Positions 14,788 to 23,341 of a DNA stretch of 37,331 nucleotides are shown piece after piece. The stretch is from Polaromonas sp. GTDB lineage: Bacteria; Pseudomonadota; Gammaproteobacteria; Burkholderiales; Burkholderiaceae_C. Position 1 is the first letter of the stretch, and the number at the start of each line of letters is the position of its first letter. The notes below the pieces were generated by a model. The model searched no databases. It was given only the letters and a program-made list of their open reading frames with translations, and was not told the origin of the DNA. The translations under genes and the position numbers were made by a program. The DNA is taken from contig NZ_JACDDD010000033.1 of NCBI RefSeq assembly GCF_013817205.1, positions 1 through 37,331 of the forward strand. The letters run 5' to 3'.

Positions 14788-16059
14788 ATGCCTGCCACCC
14801 CCACCCCCGCTCTCGTGTCTGCTTCTGCTTCTCCCACCCAGCCCCCCCTCATGTCGCCCACCCTGGTGGTGCTGGTACTGACCTTGCTGCTGGGCATTCA
14901 GCCCATCACGACCGACCTCTACCTGCCGGCGCTGCCGGCCCTGACCAGCGGCTTCGGCGCCAACATGGCGCAGGCCCAGCTCACCCTGACGGCGCTGCTG
15001 CTGGCCTTTGGTGTTTCCCAGCTGTTCTGGGGCCCGCTGTCCGACCGATTCGGCCGGCGGCCCATCCTGCTGCTCGGTTTGAGCGCTTACGTGGTGGCGG
15101 CCATCGGCAGCGCTTTTGCGCCCTCCATGGCTCTGTTGATCATCTGGCGCATGGTGCAGGGCGCGGCCATGGGGGCAGCCGTGATGTGTGCGCGGGCCAT
15201 TGTGCGGGACCTGTACACGCCGATGGCCGGGGCCCGGGCCATGTCGCGCGGCCTGACCGGGCTGGGTGTCATCGCCTGTCTGAGCGCGCCTCTTGGCGGC
15301 CTGCTGTCGGACGTCTTCAACTGGCGCATCGCGCTGCTGGCACTGGCCGTCTTCGGCGCCGGGGCGCTGACGCTGATCGCGCTGCGTTTCAGGGAAAGCG
15401 TGGCGCAAAAAAACCCGCAGGCGCTGCAACCCCGCATGCTGCTGCAGACCTGGTGGACCATATTGCGCAACCCGACCTTTGTTGCCTTTTCGGCCCTGTC
15501 TACCGCCTCTTACGGCGGGCTCTTTACTTTTTTGGCCGCCTCGTCATTTGTGTTCATCGGGGTGCTGGGCCTGTCCAAAACGGAGTACGGCCTGGTGATG
15601 TTTTCCATGTCGCTGGTGTATGTGTGTGGCACCTTCTGGTGCCGTCGCCTGCTGCCGCGCTTCGGCGTGCGCCGTTCGGTGTCCATCGCCGCCGTTCTGA
15701 CACTCAGCGGCGGGCTGCTGATTGGCGTGTTGGCCTGGGCGGGTCTGCACAATGTGTGGGCCCTGCTGCTGCCCTGCTACCTGTTCATCTTTGCGCATGG
15801 CGTGCACCAGCCCTGCAGCCAGAGTGGCGCCATCGGTCCTTTTCCCGGCGCGGCAGGTGCCGCCTCGGCCCTAAATGGTTTCCTGATGATGCTCGCCGCC
15901 TTCGCCATGGGCGGCTGGCTGGGCAGCCATCTGGACGGCACAGTGTTCCCGCTGGCTTATGGGGTGATGTTCTGGAGCATCTGCATTGCACTGATCGCCT
16001 GGACCCTGGTGCGCCGTCATGGCGATCCGGCCATCGTGGCCGCGTCCGCGCCGCTATGA
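14788..16059 (+). CDS. MFS exporter, Bcr/CflA drug-resistance type
   Basis: A proton-coupled efflux transporter of the inner membrane, 423 residues with about 12 hydrophobic segments. The family signature is [11 protein letters not shown] in helix 1 and the motif-A loop [11 protein letters not shown] between helices 2 and 3. A conserved-type RALVRDxY-like stretch ([12 protein letters not shown]) follows helix 4. Substrates are unknown; relatives export bicyclomycin, chloramphenicol, or metabolites such as cysteine and arabinose. The first 21 residues are Pro/Ser/Ala-rich, and a start at the Met encoded at 14851 is equally possible. Its stop overlaps the miaA start (ATGA at 16056), implying coupled translation. 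Confidence 0.88.
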   Translation: MPATPTPALVSASASPTQPPLMSPTLVVLVLTLLLGIQPITTDLYLPALPALTSGFGANMAQAQLTLTALLLAFGVSQLFWGPLSDRFGRRPILLLGLSAYVVAAIGSAFAPSMALLIIWRMVQGAAMGAAVMCARAIVRDLYTPMAGARAMSRGLTGLGVIACLSAPLGGLLSDVFNWRIALLALAVFGAGALTLIALRFRESVAQKNPQALQPRMLLQTWWTILRNPTFVAFSALSTASYGGLFTFLAASSFVFIGVLGLSKTEYGLVMFSMSLVYVCGTFWCRRLLPRFGVRRSVSIAAVLTLSGGLLIGVLAWAGLHNVWALLLPCYLFIFAHGVHQPCSQSGAIGPFPGAAGAASALNGFLMMLAAFAMGGWLGSHLDGTVFPLAYGVMFWSICIALIAWTLVRRHGDPAIVAASAPL

Positions 16060-17003
16060 AGCTGCTGCCCTGGATCGGTCTGGCGGGGCCCACGGCCGCG
16101 GGCAAAACCGCAGCGGCGCTGGCCATCGCCAGTCGCCATGCGGTAGAAATCATCAGCGTCGATTCAGCCCTGGTTTACCGCGGCATGGACATCGGCACGG
16201 CCAAACCCACAGCCGCAGAACTGGCAGCTGCGCCGCACCACCTGATCAATATTCGCGACCCGCTGCAGGCCTACAGCGCCGCCGAATTCATCACCGACGC
16301 CACGCGGCTGATCGGCGAGATCAGCGCGCGTGGCAAGCTGCCGCTGCTGGTCGGCGGCACCATGCTTTACTTCAAGGCGTTGCGCGACGGCCTCGACGCC
16401 ATGCCGACCGCCGACCCTGCGACCCGCGCCGCACTCGAAGCCGAGGCGCAGGCCAAAGGCTGGCCGGCGCTGCATACCGAGCTGGCGGCTGTGGATGCGG
16501 TCACAGCCGCCCGGCTGGCGCCGAACGACTCGCAGCGCATCTCGCGCGCGCTCGAGGTATTTCGCGTGTCGGGCCAGCCGCTGTCTGTTTTCCAAAAGCG
16601 CAATGCTATCGAAAAAGGAGCTTCTCACGTCCAAACGGCGAGGGCTGGCGCCATTATTTCCCTTGAACCTCAGGATAGGGCCTGGCTGCATGAGCGCATC
16701 GCGCAGCGTTTCGACAGCATGCTTGCTGGCGGCTTCATCGATGAGGTAACAGCCTTGCGCGCACGCGGCGACCTGCACCCCGACCTGCCGTCCATGCGCT
16801 GTGTGGGTTACCGCCAGGCCTGGGAGGCCCTCAGCGGCAACTGGCCGATGGCCGAACTGCGCGAGCGCGGCATCGCCGCCACCCGCCAGTTGGCCAAGCG
16901 CCAAATCACCTGGCTGCGCTCCATGCCGGACCGGCACATCGTGGCCTGCGACGCGCCCGATGCGCTGCCGCAGGTGCTCAAGCTGGCGGGTTCCCTGTCA
17001 TGA
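16056..17003 (+). CDS. miaA: tRNA dimethylallyltransferase MiaA
   Basis: Transfers dimethylallyl from DMAPP to N6 of A37 in tRNAs reading UNN codons, supporting decoding accuracy. It has 315 residues. The P-loop GPTAAGKT is at residues 11-18, followed by [16 protein letters not shown] and later [31 protein letters not shown] and [15 protein letters not shown] are typical C-terminal motifs. The region between SGQPLSVFQ and [13 protein letters not shown], a variable linker in the family, carries the dispersed repeat (residues about 183-201). The ATG at 16056 overlaps the MFS stop, and the miaA stop overlaps the ABC ATPase start at 17000. Confidence 0.96.
   Translation: MKLLPWIGLAGPTAAGKTAAALAIASRHAVEIISVDSALVYRGMDIGTAKPTAAELAAAPHHLINIRDPLQAYSAAEFITDATRLIGEISARGKLPLLVGGTMLYFKALRDGLDAMPTADPATRAALEAEAQAKGWPALHTELAAVDAVTAARLAPNDSQRISRALEVFRVSGQPLSVFQKRNAIEKGASHVQTARAGAIISLEPQDRAWLHERIAQRFDSMLAGGFIDEVTALRARGDLHPDLPSMRCVGYRQAWEALSGNWPMAELRERGIAATRQLAKRQITWLRSMPDRHIVACDAPDALPQVLKLAGSLS
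16603..16658 (+). repeat. Dispersed GCTAT/ATAGC repeat, copy inside miaA
   Basis: Sense-orientation copy: TGCTATCGAAAAAGGAGCTT, then CTCACG, then GAGGGCTGGCGCC. The hairpin end here is GCTAT...GGAGC rather than GCTAT...ATAGC. It is in frame and encodes [17 protein letters not shown] within the linker before the DRAWLHERI helix. It is less similar to the consensus than the mutL, permease and pgeF copies. Confidence 0.55.
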
Positions 17004-17647
17004 ACCTGCGCCTGCGACAACTCGGCAAACACTACGGCGATGTTCCGGTGTTCACCAACGTGTCTTTGGACGTCGCACCCGGCGAGTTTGTCGCCATCGT
17101 TGGCGAGTCCGGCGTTGGCAAGTCGACGCTGCTCAACTGCATGGCTGGACTCGACAACTGGGACAGCGGCGCCGTGGAACTGGACGGTGTGGACATCGGT
17201 GCATTGAGCGAGGACCAGCGCGCCTTGCTGCGGCGCGAAAAGGTCGGCTTTGTGTTTCAGGCCTTTCATGTGTTGCCGCATCTCGATGTGGCGCAAAACA
17301 TCGCCCTGCCGCTGCTGCTGCTGGGCCAGCACGACGACGCGCGGGTGCTGGCCATGCTGGCTGCCGTCGGACTGGACGGCCTGGGCACACGCTTGCCGCA
17401 GCAGCTCTCGGGCGGGCAGTTGCAGCGCGTGGCGATTGCACGCGCGCTGATCCACCGCCCCACCCTGCTGCTGGCCGACGAACCGACCGGCAACCTCGAC
17501 CCGACCACTGCGGCCAAAGTCATGGACGCGCTGGTGGCGCAAACCCGTGAACACGGCGCCTCACTGGTGCTGGTCACCCATTCGGAAACCGCCGCCGCGC
17601 GCGCCGACCGCGTGCTGCACCTGAGCAGCGAAGGCATACGCGCATGA
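17000..17647 (+). CDS. ABC transporter ATP-binding protein (LolD/YbbA/AttE-like)
   Basis: ATPase subunit of a type VII (MacB/LolCDE-like) ABC system, 215 residues. Walker A is GESGVGKS (35-42), the signature is LSGGQ (about 137), Walker B is [12 protein letters not shown] (about 157) and the H-loop His is in VTHSE. The spacing and the EPTGNLDP pattern are those of the LolD/YbbA group, which drive mechanotransmission across the periplasm rather than classical import. The start ATG overlaps the miaA stop and its stop overlaps the start of the esterase at 17644. The permease follows at 18319, so the three probably form one unit. Confidence 0.93.
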   Translation: MNLRLRQLGKHYGDVPVFTNVSLDVAPGEFVAIVGESGVGKSTLLNCMAGLDNWDSGAVELDGVDIGALSEDQRALLRREKVGFVFQAFHVLPHLDVAQNIALPLLLLGQHDDARVLAMLAAVGLDGLGTRLPQQLSGGQLQRVAIARALIHRPTLLLADEPTGNLDPTTAAKVMDALVAQTREHGASLVLVTHSETAAARADRVLHLSSEGIRA

Positions 17648-18303
17648 GCCCGACCTTCGACAGCCTGGAACTGCTGCCAGCCACGCCAGCGCGACAACTG
17701 TTTGTGCTGCTGCATGACGTCGGTGATTCGGCCGTGGACATGATGGATTTCGCAGGGCTGCTTGGCGACGCCTTCCCCGAAGCTGCCATCGTGATGCCCG
17801 AGGGCGCGGAGTCCATCCACCTTGGCAAGACCGAGCGGCAGTGGTTCCCGACCTTTGATCTGACCGATGCCAACCACCCGGAACGCGTGGGCCGGGCGGT
17901 CCCTTCCCTGGCCGCTTTCATTCGCCAGCAACAAGAGCGGTTCGGCATCCTGCAGTCCGATACCGCCCTGGCCGGCTTTTCACAGGGTGCGACACTGGCG
18001 CTGGCGCTCTGCGACCAGCACGACGGTCTGGTCGGCCGGGTTCTGGCGTTTTCCGGCGCATATGCCGCGCTGCCCGACAAGTCGCCGGCACTGACGACGC
18101 TGCACCTGCTGCACGGCCAGCGCGACACCCTCGTGCCGGCCAGGCTGACGCAACTCGCCTACGAACACCTGATGGAGCTCGGCGCCGACGCCACCTGCGA
18201 CATCGCCTCAAACATCGGCCACGAGCTGCATCCTGCGCTGATGGACCAGGCCATTCACCGCCTGCAGACCTGCGTGCCCCTGCGTTTCTGGCGCTCGGCC
18301 TGA
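17644..18303 (+). CDS. Carboxylesterase/lysophospholipase-like alpha/beta hydrolase (YpfH-like)
   Basis: A 219-residue small esterase of the carboxylesterase/phospholipase family. The nucleophile elbow is GFSQGA (about residue 116), the acid is in HGQRDTLVP (about 159) and the catalytic His is in GHELHP (about 198). LHDVGDS stands where the family has an LHGxGxx oxyanion loop, with Asp replacing Gly. It has no signal peptide, so it is cytoplasmic. It sits between the ATPase and permease of one ABC system and overlaps the ATPase stop by ATGA. In E. coli the related ybbA-ybbP pair also lies beside an esterase gene (tesA), which hints at a lipid-related role. Confidence 0.85.
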   Translation: MSPTFDSLELLPATPARQLFVLLHDVGDSAVDMMDFAGLLGDAFPEAAIVMPEGAESIHLGKTERQWFPTFDLTDANHPERVGRAVPSLAAFIRQQQERFGILQSDTALAGFSQGATLALALCDQHDGLVGRVLAFSGAYAALPDKSPALTTLHLLHGQRDTLVPARLTQLAYEHLMELGADATCDIASNIGHELHPALMDQAIHRLQTCVPLRFWRSA

Positions 18304-18318
18304 GCCCCGGGGGTCAGC

Positions 18319-20919
18319 ATGCGCGCCTTGCTCTCCACCTTTTCCTGGGAGGAGCTGCTGCACCATCGCTGGCGCAATGCGGCCGCCGTGGCAGCGGTGA
18401 TGCTGGGCGTCGCGTTAGCGTTTTCTGTGCAGCTGATCAATGCCTCGGCGCTCAGCGAGTTTTCGCAGGCGGTGCGTTCGGTCAACGGGCAGCCTGACCT
18501 TGAACTGCGTGCGCTGCGCGGTAGTTTTGACGAAACCCTCTATGCCCGCGTGGCGGCCCACCCGCAGCTTGCCGCCGTCAGCCCGATGCTGGAACTTGGC
18601 ACCTATGCGGTTGGCAGCGATGGCAAGCGCGTGGCTTTGCGCGTGGTGGGTGTCGATGCACTGGTGGTGGCCGGGTTGGCCCCGGCGCTGATGCCACAAC
18701 CGAGCGCCGATGCGGCCCGCATGGCGCTGTTCACGCCGGGCACTGTCTTCCTCAACCCGGCCGCGCGGCAGGCGCTGGCGGGTGAGCGCCTGCGCCTGCA
18801 AAGCGGCCTGCAATTGCTCGAGGTGCAGGTAGCAGGCAGCGTAGCCGCCGGTGGAGCGCCGCTGGCGGTGATGGACATTGGCGCGGCACAGGAGCTGTTC
18901 GGTCGCCTCGGGCAGATCTCGCGCATTGATCTGCGCCTGCTGCCAGGAACAGGTCGCGCCGCTTTCATCACCAGCTTGCAGTTGCCGGCCGGCATCACCG
19001 CCACGGAGCCCGGCGACGACGCGCAGCGCGTCAGCAATCTGTCGCGCGCCTACCGCGTCAACCTCACGGTGCTGGCGCTGGTGGCGCTGTTCACCGGGGC
19101 CTTCCTGGTGTTTTCGGTGCTGTCGCTGAGTGTGGCCAAACGCGCGCAACAGTTTGCGCTGCTGGGCGTGCTGGGCCTGACCGGCCGTGAACGCCTGCGC
19201 CTGGTGCTGTGGGAATCGGCGCTGTTGGGAACCATCGGCAGCGTGGCCGGTATCGCGCTGGGTACGGCGCTGGCGGCACTGGCGCTGCGCCTGCTGGGCG
19301 GTGACCTCGGTGGTGGCTATTTCTCTGGTGTGGCGCCAACGCTGCAATGGGACGCTGGCGCGGCGCTGGTCTACGGCGGTCTGGGTGTGGCCGCCGCACT
19401 GGTCGGCGGCTGGTGGCCGGCGCGTGCGGCGCAGAAGCTGCCACCGGCGCAAACCCTCAAAGGCCTGGGCGCGCCACCGGCCGGCGGCACACCGTACCGG
19501 CTCAGCCTGCTGCTGATGGCCGCTGCTGGCCTGCTGGCCTTCACGCCGCCGGTTTTTGGCATCGCGCTCGGCGCCTACCTGTCGGTCGGCCTGCTGCTGG
19601 TCGGCGGCATCAGCGCCCTGCCCTGGTTGATTGCGCTGCTCTATGACCGCATCGCGCCGCGCGTGGGCCGGCGCCTGCTGCCTATGCTGGCAGTTGAGCG
19701 CGCCCGCCGTGTGCGCGGCAGCGCGGCGGTGGCCGTCAGCGGCGTGGTGGCGTCGCTGAGCCTGGCCGTGGCGCTGACGGTCATGGTGGCGAGTTTCCGC
19801 GACTCGGTCACGCAGTGGCTGGACGTGGTGCTGCCCGCCGACCTGTATGCGCGCACCGCCAGCAATACCTCCGCCAGCGACACGGTCTATTTCTCGCCGG
19901 ACTTTGTGCAGGCGCTTGCCCAACTGCCCGGCGTGGAACGTAGCGGCAGCCTGCGCGTGACGCAACTGTTGCTCGATGCCGGCCAGCCCGCCGTAGCGCT
20001 GATCGCCCGTGATCTGCAAGACCCGGCCAGCAGCCTGCCGCTGGTGGGCGAGCCGCTGCCGGTGCCGCCGGGCCATGTCGCGATTTATGTCAGCGAGCCC
20101 ATGGTGGATTTGTACGGCGCGCAGCCCGGCCGGGTTTTTGCCCCGCTTTCAGAGCCTTTTCGGGCTCTGGCCCCCGCCAGTCATGCGTTAGAAGCTATCA
20201 ATTCAGGAGCAAGTTCGGCAGCGAGTGAGACGGCATCAAGGTTTTATGTAGCCGGCGTCTGGCGCGATTACGCACGTCAGTTCGGCGCCATCGCCATGGA
20301 CCAGCGCGACTTCGAGCGCCTCACCGGTGACCGGCGCGTCAACGACATCGCGCTGTGGCTGGTGCCGGGCGCCGACCAGGCGCAGGTGCAGCAGGCCGTG
20401 CGCACACTGGCGCAGGCGCAGGCGCAGGCCCAGGCGCCGGGCGCCGGCGAACTGATTGAATTTGCCTCCAGCAGCCAAATACGCGCCACCTCGCTGCGCA
20501 TCTTTGACCGCAGTTTTGCCGTGACCTACTGGCTGCAGGCGGTGGCGATTGCCATCGGCCTGTTCGGTGTGGCGGCCAGCTTCAGCGCCCAGGTGCTGGC
20601 ACGGCGCAAGGAGTTCGGCCTGCTGGCGCATCTGGGCCTGACGCGCCGGCAAATCCTCACACTGGTTGCCGGTGAAGGCGCGGCCTGGACGCTGGCTGGC
20701 GCGCTGGCCGGTCTGGGTCTGGGCCTGGCGGTGTCGCTGGTGCTGGTGCATGTGGTGAACCCGCAGAGTTTTCACTGGACCATGGACCTGGCCCTGCCCT
20801 GGGACCGGCTCTTGGGCCTGTGCGCCGCAGTGGTGCTGGCCGGCACCGTCACCGCCTGGCTGGCGGGGCGTGCCGCGGCCGGCAAGGATGCGGTGCTGGC
20901 GGTCAAGGAAGACTGGTAA
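18319..20919 (+). CDS. FtsX-type ABC transporter permease (YbbP/AttFG-like)
   Basis: An 866-residue inner-membrane permease with duplicated FtsX-type modules. There is a first transmembrane helix at about residues 20-40, a large periplasmic domain, three helices around 250-365, further helices around 390-440, a second periplasmic domain, and three final helices around 735-850 that end close to the C-terminus. AKRAQQFALLGVLGLTGRERL and ARRKEFGLLAHLGLTRRQIL are the two cytoplasmic coupling segments that face the ATPase, one per half. The permease is thus a fused dimer. Residues about 615-631 derive from the dispersed repeat, and a run of AQ dipeptides (about residues 697-704) comes from a GCGCAG tandem. 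It is probably the partner of the ATPase at 17000. Confidence 0.88.
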   Translation: MRALLSTFSWEELLHHRWRNAAAVAAVMLGVALAFSVQLINASALSEFSQAVRSVNGQPDLELRALRGSFDETLYARVAAHPQLAAVSPMLELGTYAVGSDGKRVALRVVGVDALVVAGLAPALMPQPSADAARMALFTPGTVFLNPAARQALAGERLRLQSGLQLLEVQVAGSVAAGGAPLAVMDIGAAQELFGRLGQISRIDLRLLPGTGRAAFITSLQLPAGITATEPGDDAQRVSNLSRAYRVNLTVLALVALFTGAFLVFSVLSLSVAKRAQQFALLGVLGLTGRERLRLVLWESALLGTIGSVAGIALGTALAALALRLLGGDLGGGYFSGVAPTLQWDAGAALVYGGLGVAAALVGGWWPARAAQKLPPAQTLKGLGAPPAGGTPYRLSLLLMAAAGLLAFTPPVFGIALGAYLSVGLLLVGGISALPWLIALLYDRIAPRVGRRLLPMLAVERARRVRGSAAVAVSGVVASLSLAVALTVMVASFRDSVTQWLDVVLPADLYARTASNTSASDTVYFSPDFVQALAQLPGVERSGSLRVTQLLLDAGQPAVALIARDLQDPASSLPLVGEPLPVPPGHVAIYVSEPMVDLYGAQPGRVFAPLSEPFRALAPASHALEAINSGASSAASETASRFYVAGVWRDYARQFGAIAMDQRDFERLTGDRRVNDIALWLVPGADQAQVQQAVRTLAQAQAQAQAPGAGELIEFASSSQIRATSLRIFDRSFAVTYWLQAVAIAIGLFGVAASFSAQVLARRKEFGLLAHLGLTRRQILTLVAGEGAAWTLAGALAGLGLGLAVSLVLVHVVNPQSFHWTMDLALPWDRLLGLCAAVVLAGTVTAWLAGRAAAGKDAVLAVKEDW
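20158..20215 (-). repeat. Dispersed GCTAT/ATAGC repeat, copy inside the ABC permease
   Basis: Antisense-orientation copy. On the minus strand it reads GCTCC-TGAATT-GATAGC, TTCTAACGC, then GGGGGCCAGAGCCCG. The 17-codon core (20161-20211) encodes RALAPASHALEAINSGA, aligned in frame with the mutL and pgeF copies. It falls in a periplasmic loop of the permease, where an insertion is easily tolerated. Confidence 0.75.
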
Positions 20920-21071
20920 GCGCCAAGGTGGCACTATCGAGCCGCGCCGGCCGATGCGCGCTTTCGTTTGCTTACGAACTACCTGGCAAGGATGGTGAAA
21001 GTTTGTGAATTGTCATGACTTCGTCGCAACACGCGCGCATTATGAGTTCCTCACACGAGGAGATTCACACC

Positions 21072-21275
21072 ATGGCATCCGCTCAATTTCGCATTGAATG
21101 CAGAGGCCCCTTGCGGGGCAGCCTGCTGCCGCCGGCTTCGCTCAGGCAGACCTACAGTGACCAGTCACTGGCAGTGGCGGTGGCGGTGAAAAGTCTGACT
21201 GACCCCACGCGGCAGGACATTCGCGTCGTGCACATTCCCAGCGGCGAGGTTGTTTTTCAGACCTCGCAGCATTAA
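21072..21275 (+). CDS. Small hypothetical protein
   Basis: A 67-residue protein that I do not recognise. A strong GAGGAG site ends 9 bases before the ATG at 21072, which supports real translation and this start over ATGs at 21015 and 21042. There is no signal peptide or membrane helix. The C-terminal half (SLAVAVAVKSLTDPTRQDIRVVHI) could form beta strands. It stands alone between the ABC permease and a convergent LysR gene, 14 bases from the LysR stop. Confidence 0.6.
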   Translation: MASAQFRIECRGPLRGSLLPPASLRQTYSDQSLAVAVAVKSLTDPTRQDIRVVHIPSGEVVFQTSQH

Positions 21276-21289
21276 TCAGCCTGCACCCC

Positions 21290-22192
21290 CTATCCTGCGC
21301 CGCCTCCCTGGCGGAACTGCTCCAGCGTCAGCAGCAGGTTGCGCGTGGCACCGTCCACCGCTTCCAGCGGCCTGTGCACCACGGCGGTATGCCGCGTCAG
21401 TAGCGGCCTCAGTGGAACCACCTGTACGCCCTGGTGCACCAGCGACTCCGCAGGCTGCTCCAGCGGCAGCACCGCCGCGCCATAGCCGGCGGCCACTAGG
21501 CTTTTCATCGCTTCGTTGTAGTTGAGCTCAATGCGCGTACGCGGGCTCAAGCCCGCATTGGCAAACCACTCCATGGTCAGGTGGTACATGTGCGTGGTCG
21601 AATCGTTGAAGATCAGCGGCCGCGCAGCCAGCCATTGCGGCGTGATGCGTTTGGGCACCGTCCAGTGCCCGGGTACAAAACCCATCATCGGGTCGCTGCG
21701 CCAGTGCGTCATGACGACGCCGGGCCGGGGAAGCTGGGGCGCGGCGACCAACCCGACGTCCAGCGTGCCCTGGCTGAGCCGTTCCATGGCCTCGCTGGAG
21801 CCAAGGATGCTGACCTCGACATCAATGTCGGGGTGTGTTCGTTCCATGGCCTTGAGCACTTCGGGCAGCAGATACACCAGCACGCCGGTAGAGCTGCCAA
21901 GCCGCACACGGCCGATGCGGCCCTCAACGTGGCGCTGCACCGCGTCGACCGCGTCATCAGCATCACGCAACAGGCGCCTGGCGCGCTGCACCAGCACCGC
22001 ACCGGCTGCCGTGGGCTCCACCTTTCTGCCGCCGCGCAACACCAGGGGCGCACCCAGCCGGCTCTCCAGTTCGCTGACATGCAGGCTGACGGTAGGCTGG
22101 GCCAGGTGCAGCGCGCGTGCCGCCGCTGAAAAAGTTCCCAGATCGGCAATGGCGACCAGGGTGCGCAGTTGGTCAAGATTCAGTTCACGCAT
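21290..22192 (-). CDS. LysR family transcriptional regulator
   Basis: A 300-residue LysR regulator. The N-terminal winged helix-turn-helix is clear (LRTLVAIADLGTFSAAARALHLAQPTVS at residues about 9-36), followed by the linker helix and an effector-binding domain (VRLGSSTGVLVYLLPEVLKAMERTHPDIDVEV). The effector is unknown. It is divergent from the DUF1127 gene at 22284. A CTGAT-N7-ATCAG dyad lies just upstream of its start codon and may be its own operator. Confidence 0.9.
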   Translation of the reverse strand: MRELNLDQLRTLVAIADLGTFSAAARALHLAQPTVSLHVSELESRLGAPLVLRGGRKVEPTAAGAVLVQRARRLLRDADDAVDAVQRHVEGRIGRVRLGSSTGVLVYLLPEVLKAMERTHPDIDVEVSILGSSEAMERLSQGTLDVGLVAAPQLPRPGVVMTHWRSDPMMGFVPGHWTVPKRITPQWLAARPLIFNDSTTHMYHLTMEWFANAGLSPRTRIELNYNEAMKSLVAAGYGAAVLPLEQPAESLVHQGVQVVPLRPLLTRHTAVVHRPLEAVDGATRNLLLTLEQFRQGGGAG

Positions 22193-22200
22193 CAGTAATC

Positions 22201-22217
22201 CTGATAGTTTGGATCAG
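22201..22217. promoter_or_regulatory. Candidate LysR operator
   Basis: CTGAT (22201-22205) and ATCAG (22213-22217) are perfect inverted copies with a 7-base spacer, in the 91-base gap between the LysR gene and the divergent DUF1127 gene. This symmetry fits a LysR box, but a dyad this short can arise by chance. Confidence 0.3.
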
Positions 22218-22283
22218 AAAATTCAACTTCCACAATACCATGATAAATCGCACCATTGGCAGCTTCACCCCAGGAGCACCGCC

Positions 22284-22526
22284 ATGCCGTACAACATCGT
22301 TGATTTTCCTTTTCTTGCGCTCGCACGCCGACTCACGCAAATGACGCGTGTGTTGCCGTCGTGGCCAGCACAGGACAAGAGACTGCGCCGCAACCGGCAC
22401 GAACTGGCGCAGATGAGCACACGGGAGCTGAACGACCTGGGCATAGGCAGGGGCGACATTCCCGCTTTGCTTGACGACGCGGTGGCCTGGCGCAGGGACA
22501 GGGACAGGTGTAAGCCCCCTGCCTGA
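22284..22526 (+). CDS. DUF1127 small protein
   Basis: An 80-residue protein with a C-terminal DUF1127 domain (YjiS-like): RHELAQMSTRELNDLGIGRGDIPALL is the classic Arg-rich helix-turn-helix signature. Short DUF1127 proteins have been tied to RNA turnover and to phosphate or carbon metabolism in alpha-proteobacteria; the role here is unknown. CAGGAG ends 7 bases before the ATG, fixing the start. It is divergent from the LysR gene at 21290, which may control it. Confidence 0.85.
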   Translation: MPYNIVDFPFLALARRLTQMTRVLPSWPAQDKRLRRNRHELAQMSTRELNDLGIGRGDIPALLDDAVAWRRDRDRCKPPA

Positions 22527-22614
22527 AGGGCTAGAAAACAGTGCATTGCCCCATCAACCGGCGTGGCATGACGGCGACACTTCTTTCTCAAGTGTTTCCC
22601 GGAGGTGCTGCATC

Positions 22615-22857
22615 ATGAACATCGTATTGCTGCCATTGCTGAGCGTGCAACTCGGCAGTCTGTCCCAGTGCGCTAGAGCCCGACACCGTTTTCAGAGCGA
22701 TCAAACCGGCGCAGCGTCTGCGCGCCGGCAAACACGGCAGCAAACGGCACACCGCGCTGCCGCCCCAGGCGCGGGGGACGTTAGTCAGCCCGCTGAAGCG
22801 CTGCGCTCAGTGGGTGATAACCACCAGCACACTGCAGGGTGCTTGTTCAATCAGTGA
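22615..22857 (+). CDS. Doubtful small open reading frame
   Basis: An ATG at 22615 follows a good GGAGG site (22600-22604) and opens 80 codons beginning MNIVLLPLLSVQLGSLSQ, which looks like a short hydrophobic leader. The rest is Arg/Gln/Ala-rich without family resemblance, and the last 51 bases lie over the 3' end of the convergent universal stress gene. It is either a short unknown secreted peptide or chance. Confidence 0.2.
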   Translation: MNIVLLPLLSVQLGSLSQCARARHRFQSDQTGAASARRQTRQQTAHRAAAPGAGDVSQPAEALRSVGDNHQHTAGCLFNQ

Positions 22858-23244
22858 CTTGGACACCGAGCCGCGCCACCAGCGCGCCGCCCAGCCGTCC
22901 AGATGCCGATGGCCCACCACGATCAGGTCGGCGGACATCTTGCTGGCGTATTTGGCAATTTCATCGACCGTCTCGCCCAGCAGCACCTCGCCCTTGGCCT
23001 GATGGCCGGCAGCGGCGAGCTGGCTCAGGCCTTCGTCAAGAATGTTTTTGTACTTGTCCTTCTCGGCCTCGGCCAGACTGCGGTCATACACGCCGCCTTC
23101 GACACCAATCAGGTCCATATAGAGCGGCGTGATGGCAACCAGCGTCAGTGACGCCTGGCTCCACTGCGCCAGGTCGCGGCAGTCAAGCAGGGCCTTCTGG
23201 CCGGATTTGGACCCGTCGTAAGCCAGCAATATGTTCTTGTACAT
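22807..23244 (-). CDS. Universal stress protein UspA family
   Basis: A 145-residue single-domain universal stress protein. It starts MYKNILLAYDGSKSGQKAL, with the conserved Asp of the first strand, and ends with the nucleotide-binding region VVGHRHLDGWAARWWRGSVSKSLIEQAPCSVLVV. This resembles the G-x2-G-x9-GS ATP motif but has His at the second Gly position, so ATP binding is probable rather than certain. Such proteins help cells through starvation and oxidative stress. It is monocistronic and divergent from the AttH-like gene at 23342. Confidence 0.9.
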   Translation of the reverse strand: MYKNILLAYDGSKSGQKALLDCRDLAQWSQASLTLVAITPLYMDLIGVEGGVYDRSLAEAEKDKYKNILDEGLSQLAAAGHQAKGEVLLGETVDEIAKYASKMSADLIVVGHRHLDGWAARWWRGSVSKSLIEQAPCSVLVVITH

Positions 23245-23341
23245 GGTGTGCGCTCCTGGGTGGCAGGGTGGAGCTTAAAAGGATAGACGCTCCATGGCCT
23301 GTGTGCAATGCGCAATCACCCTTGCTGCGAGAATCAGTCCC

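Noticed and set aside
18415..20076. 553-codon minus-strand frame over the FtsX permease
   Set aside because: His/Gln/Arg-rich antisense shadow of GC-rich coding sequence; the plus-strand permease is unmistakable.
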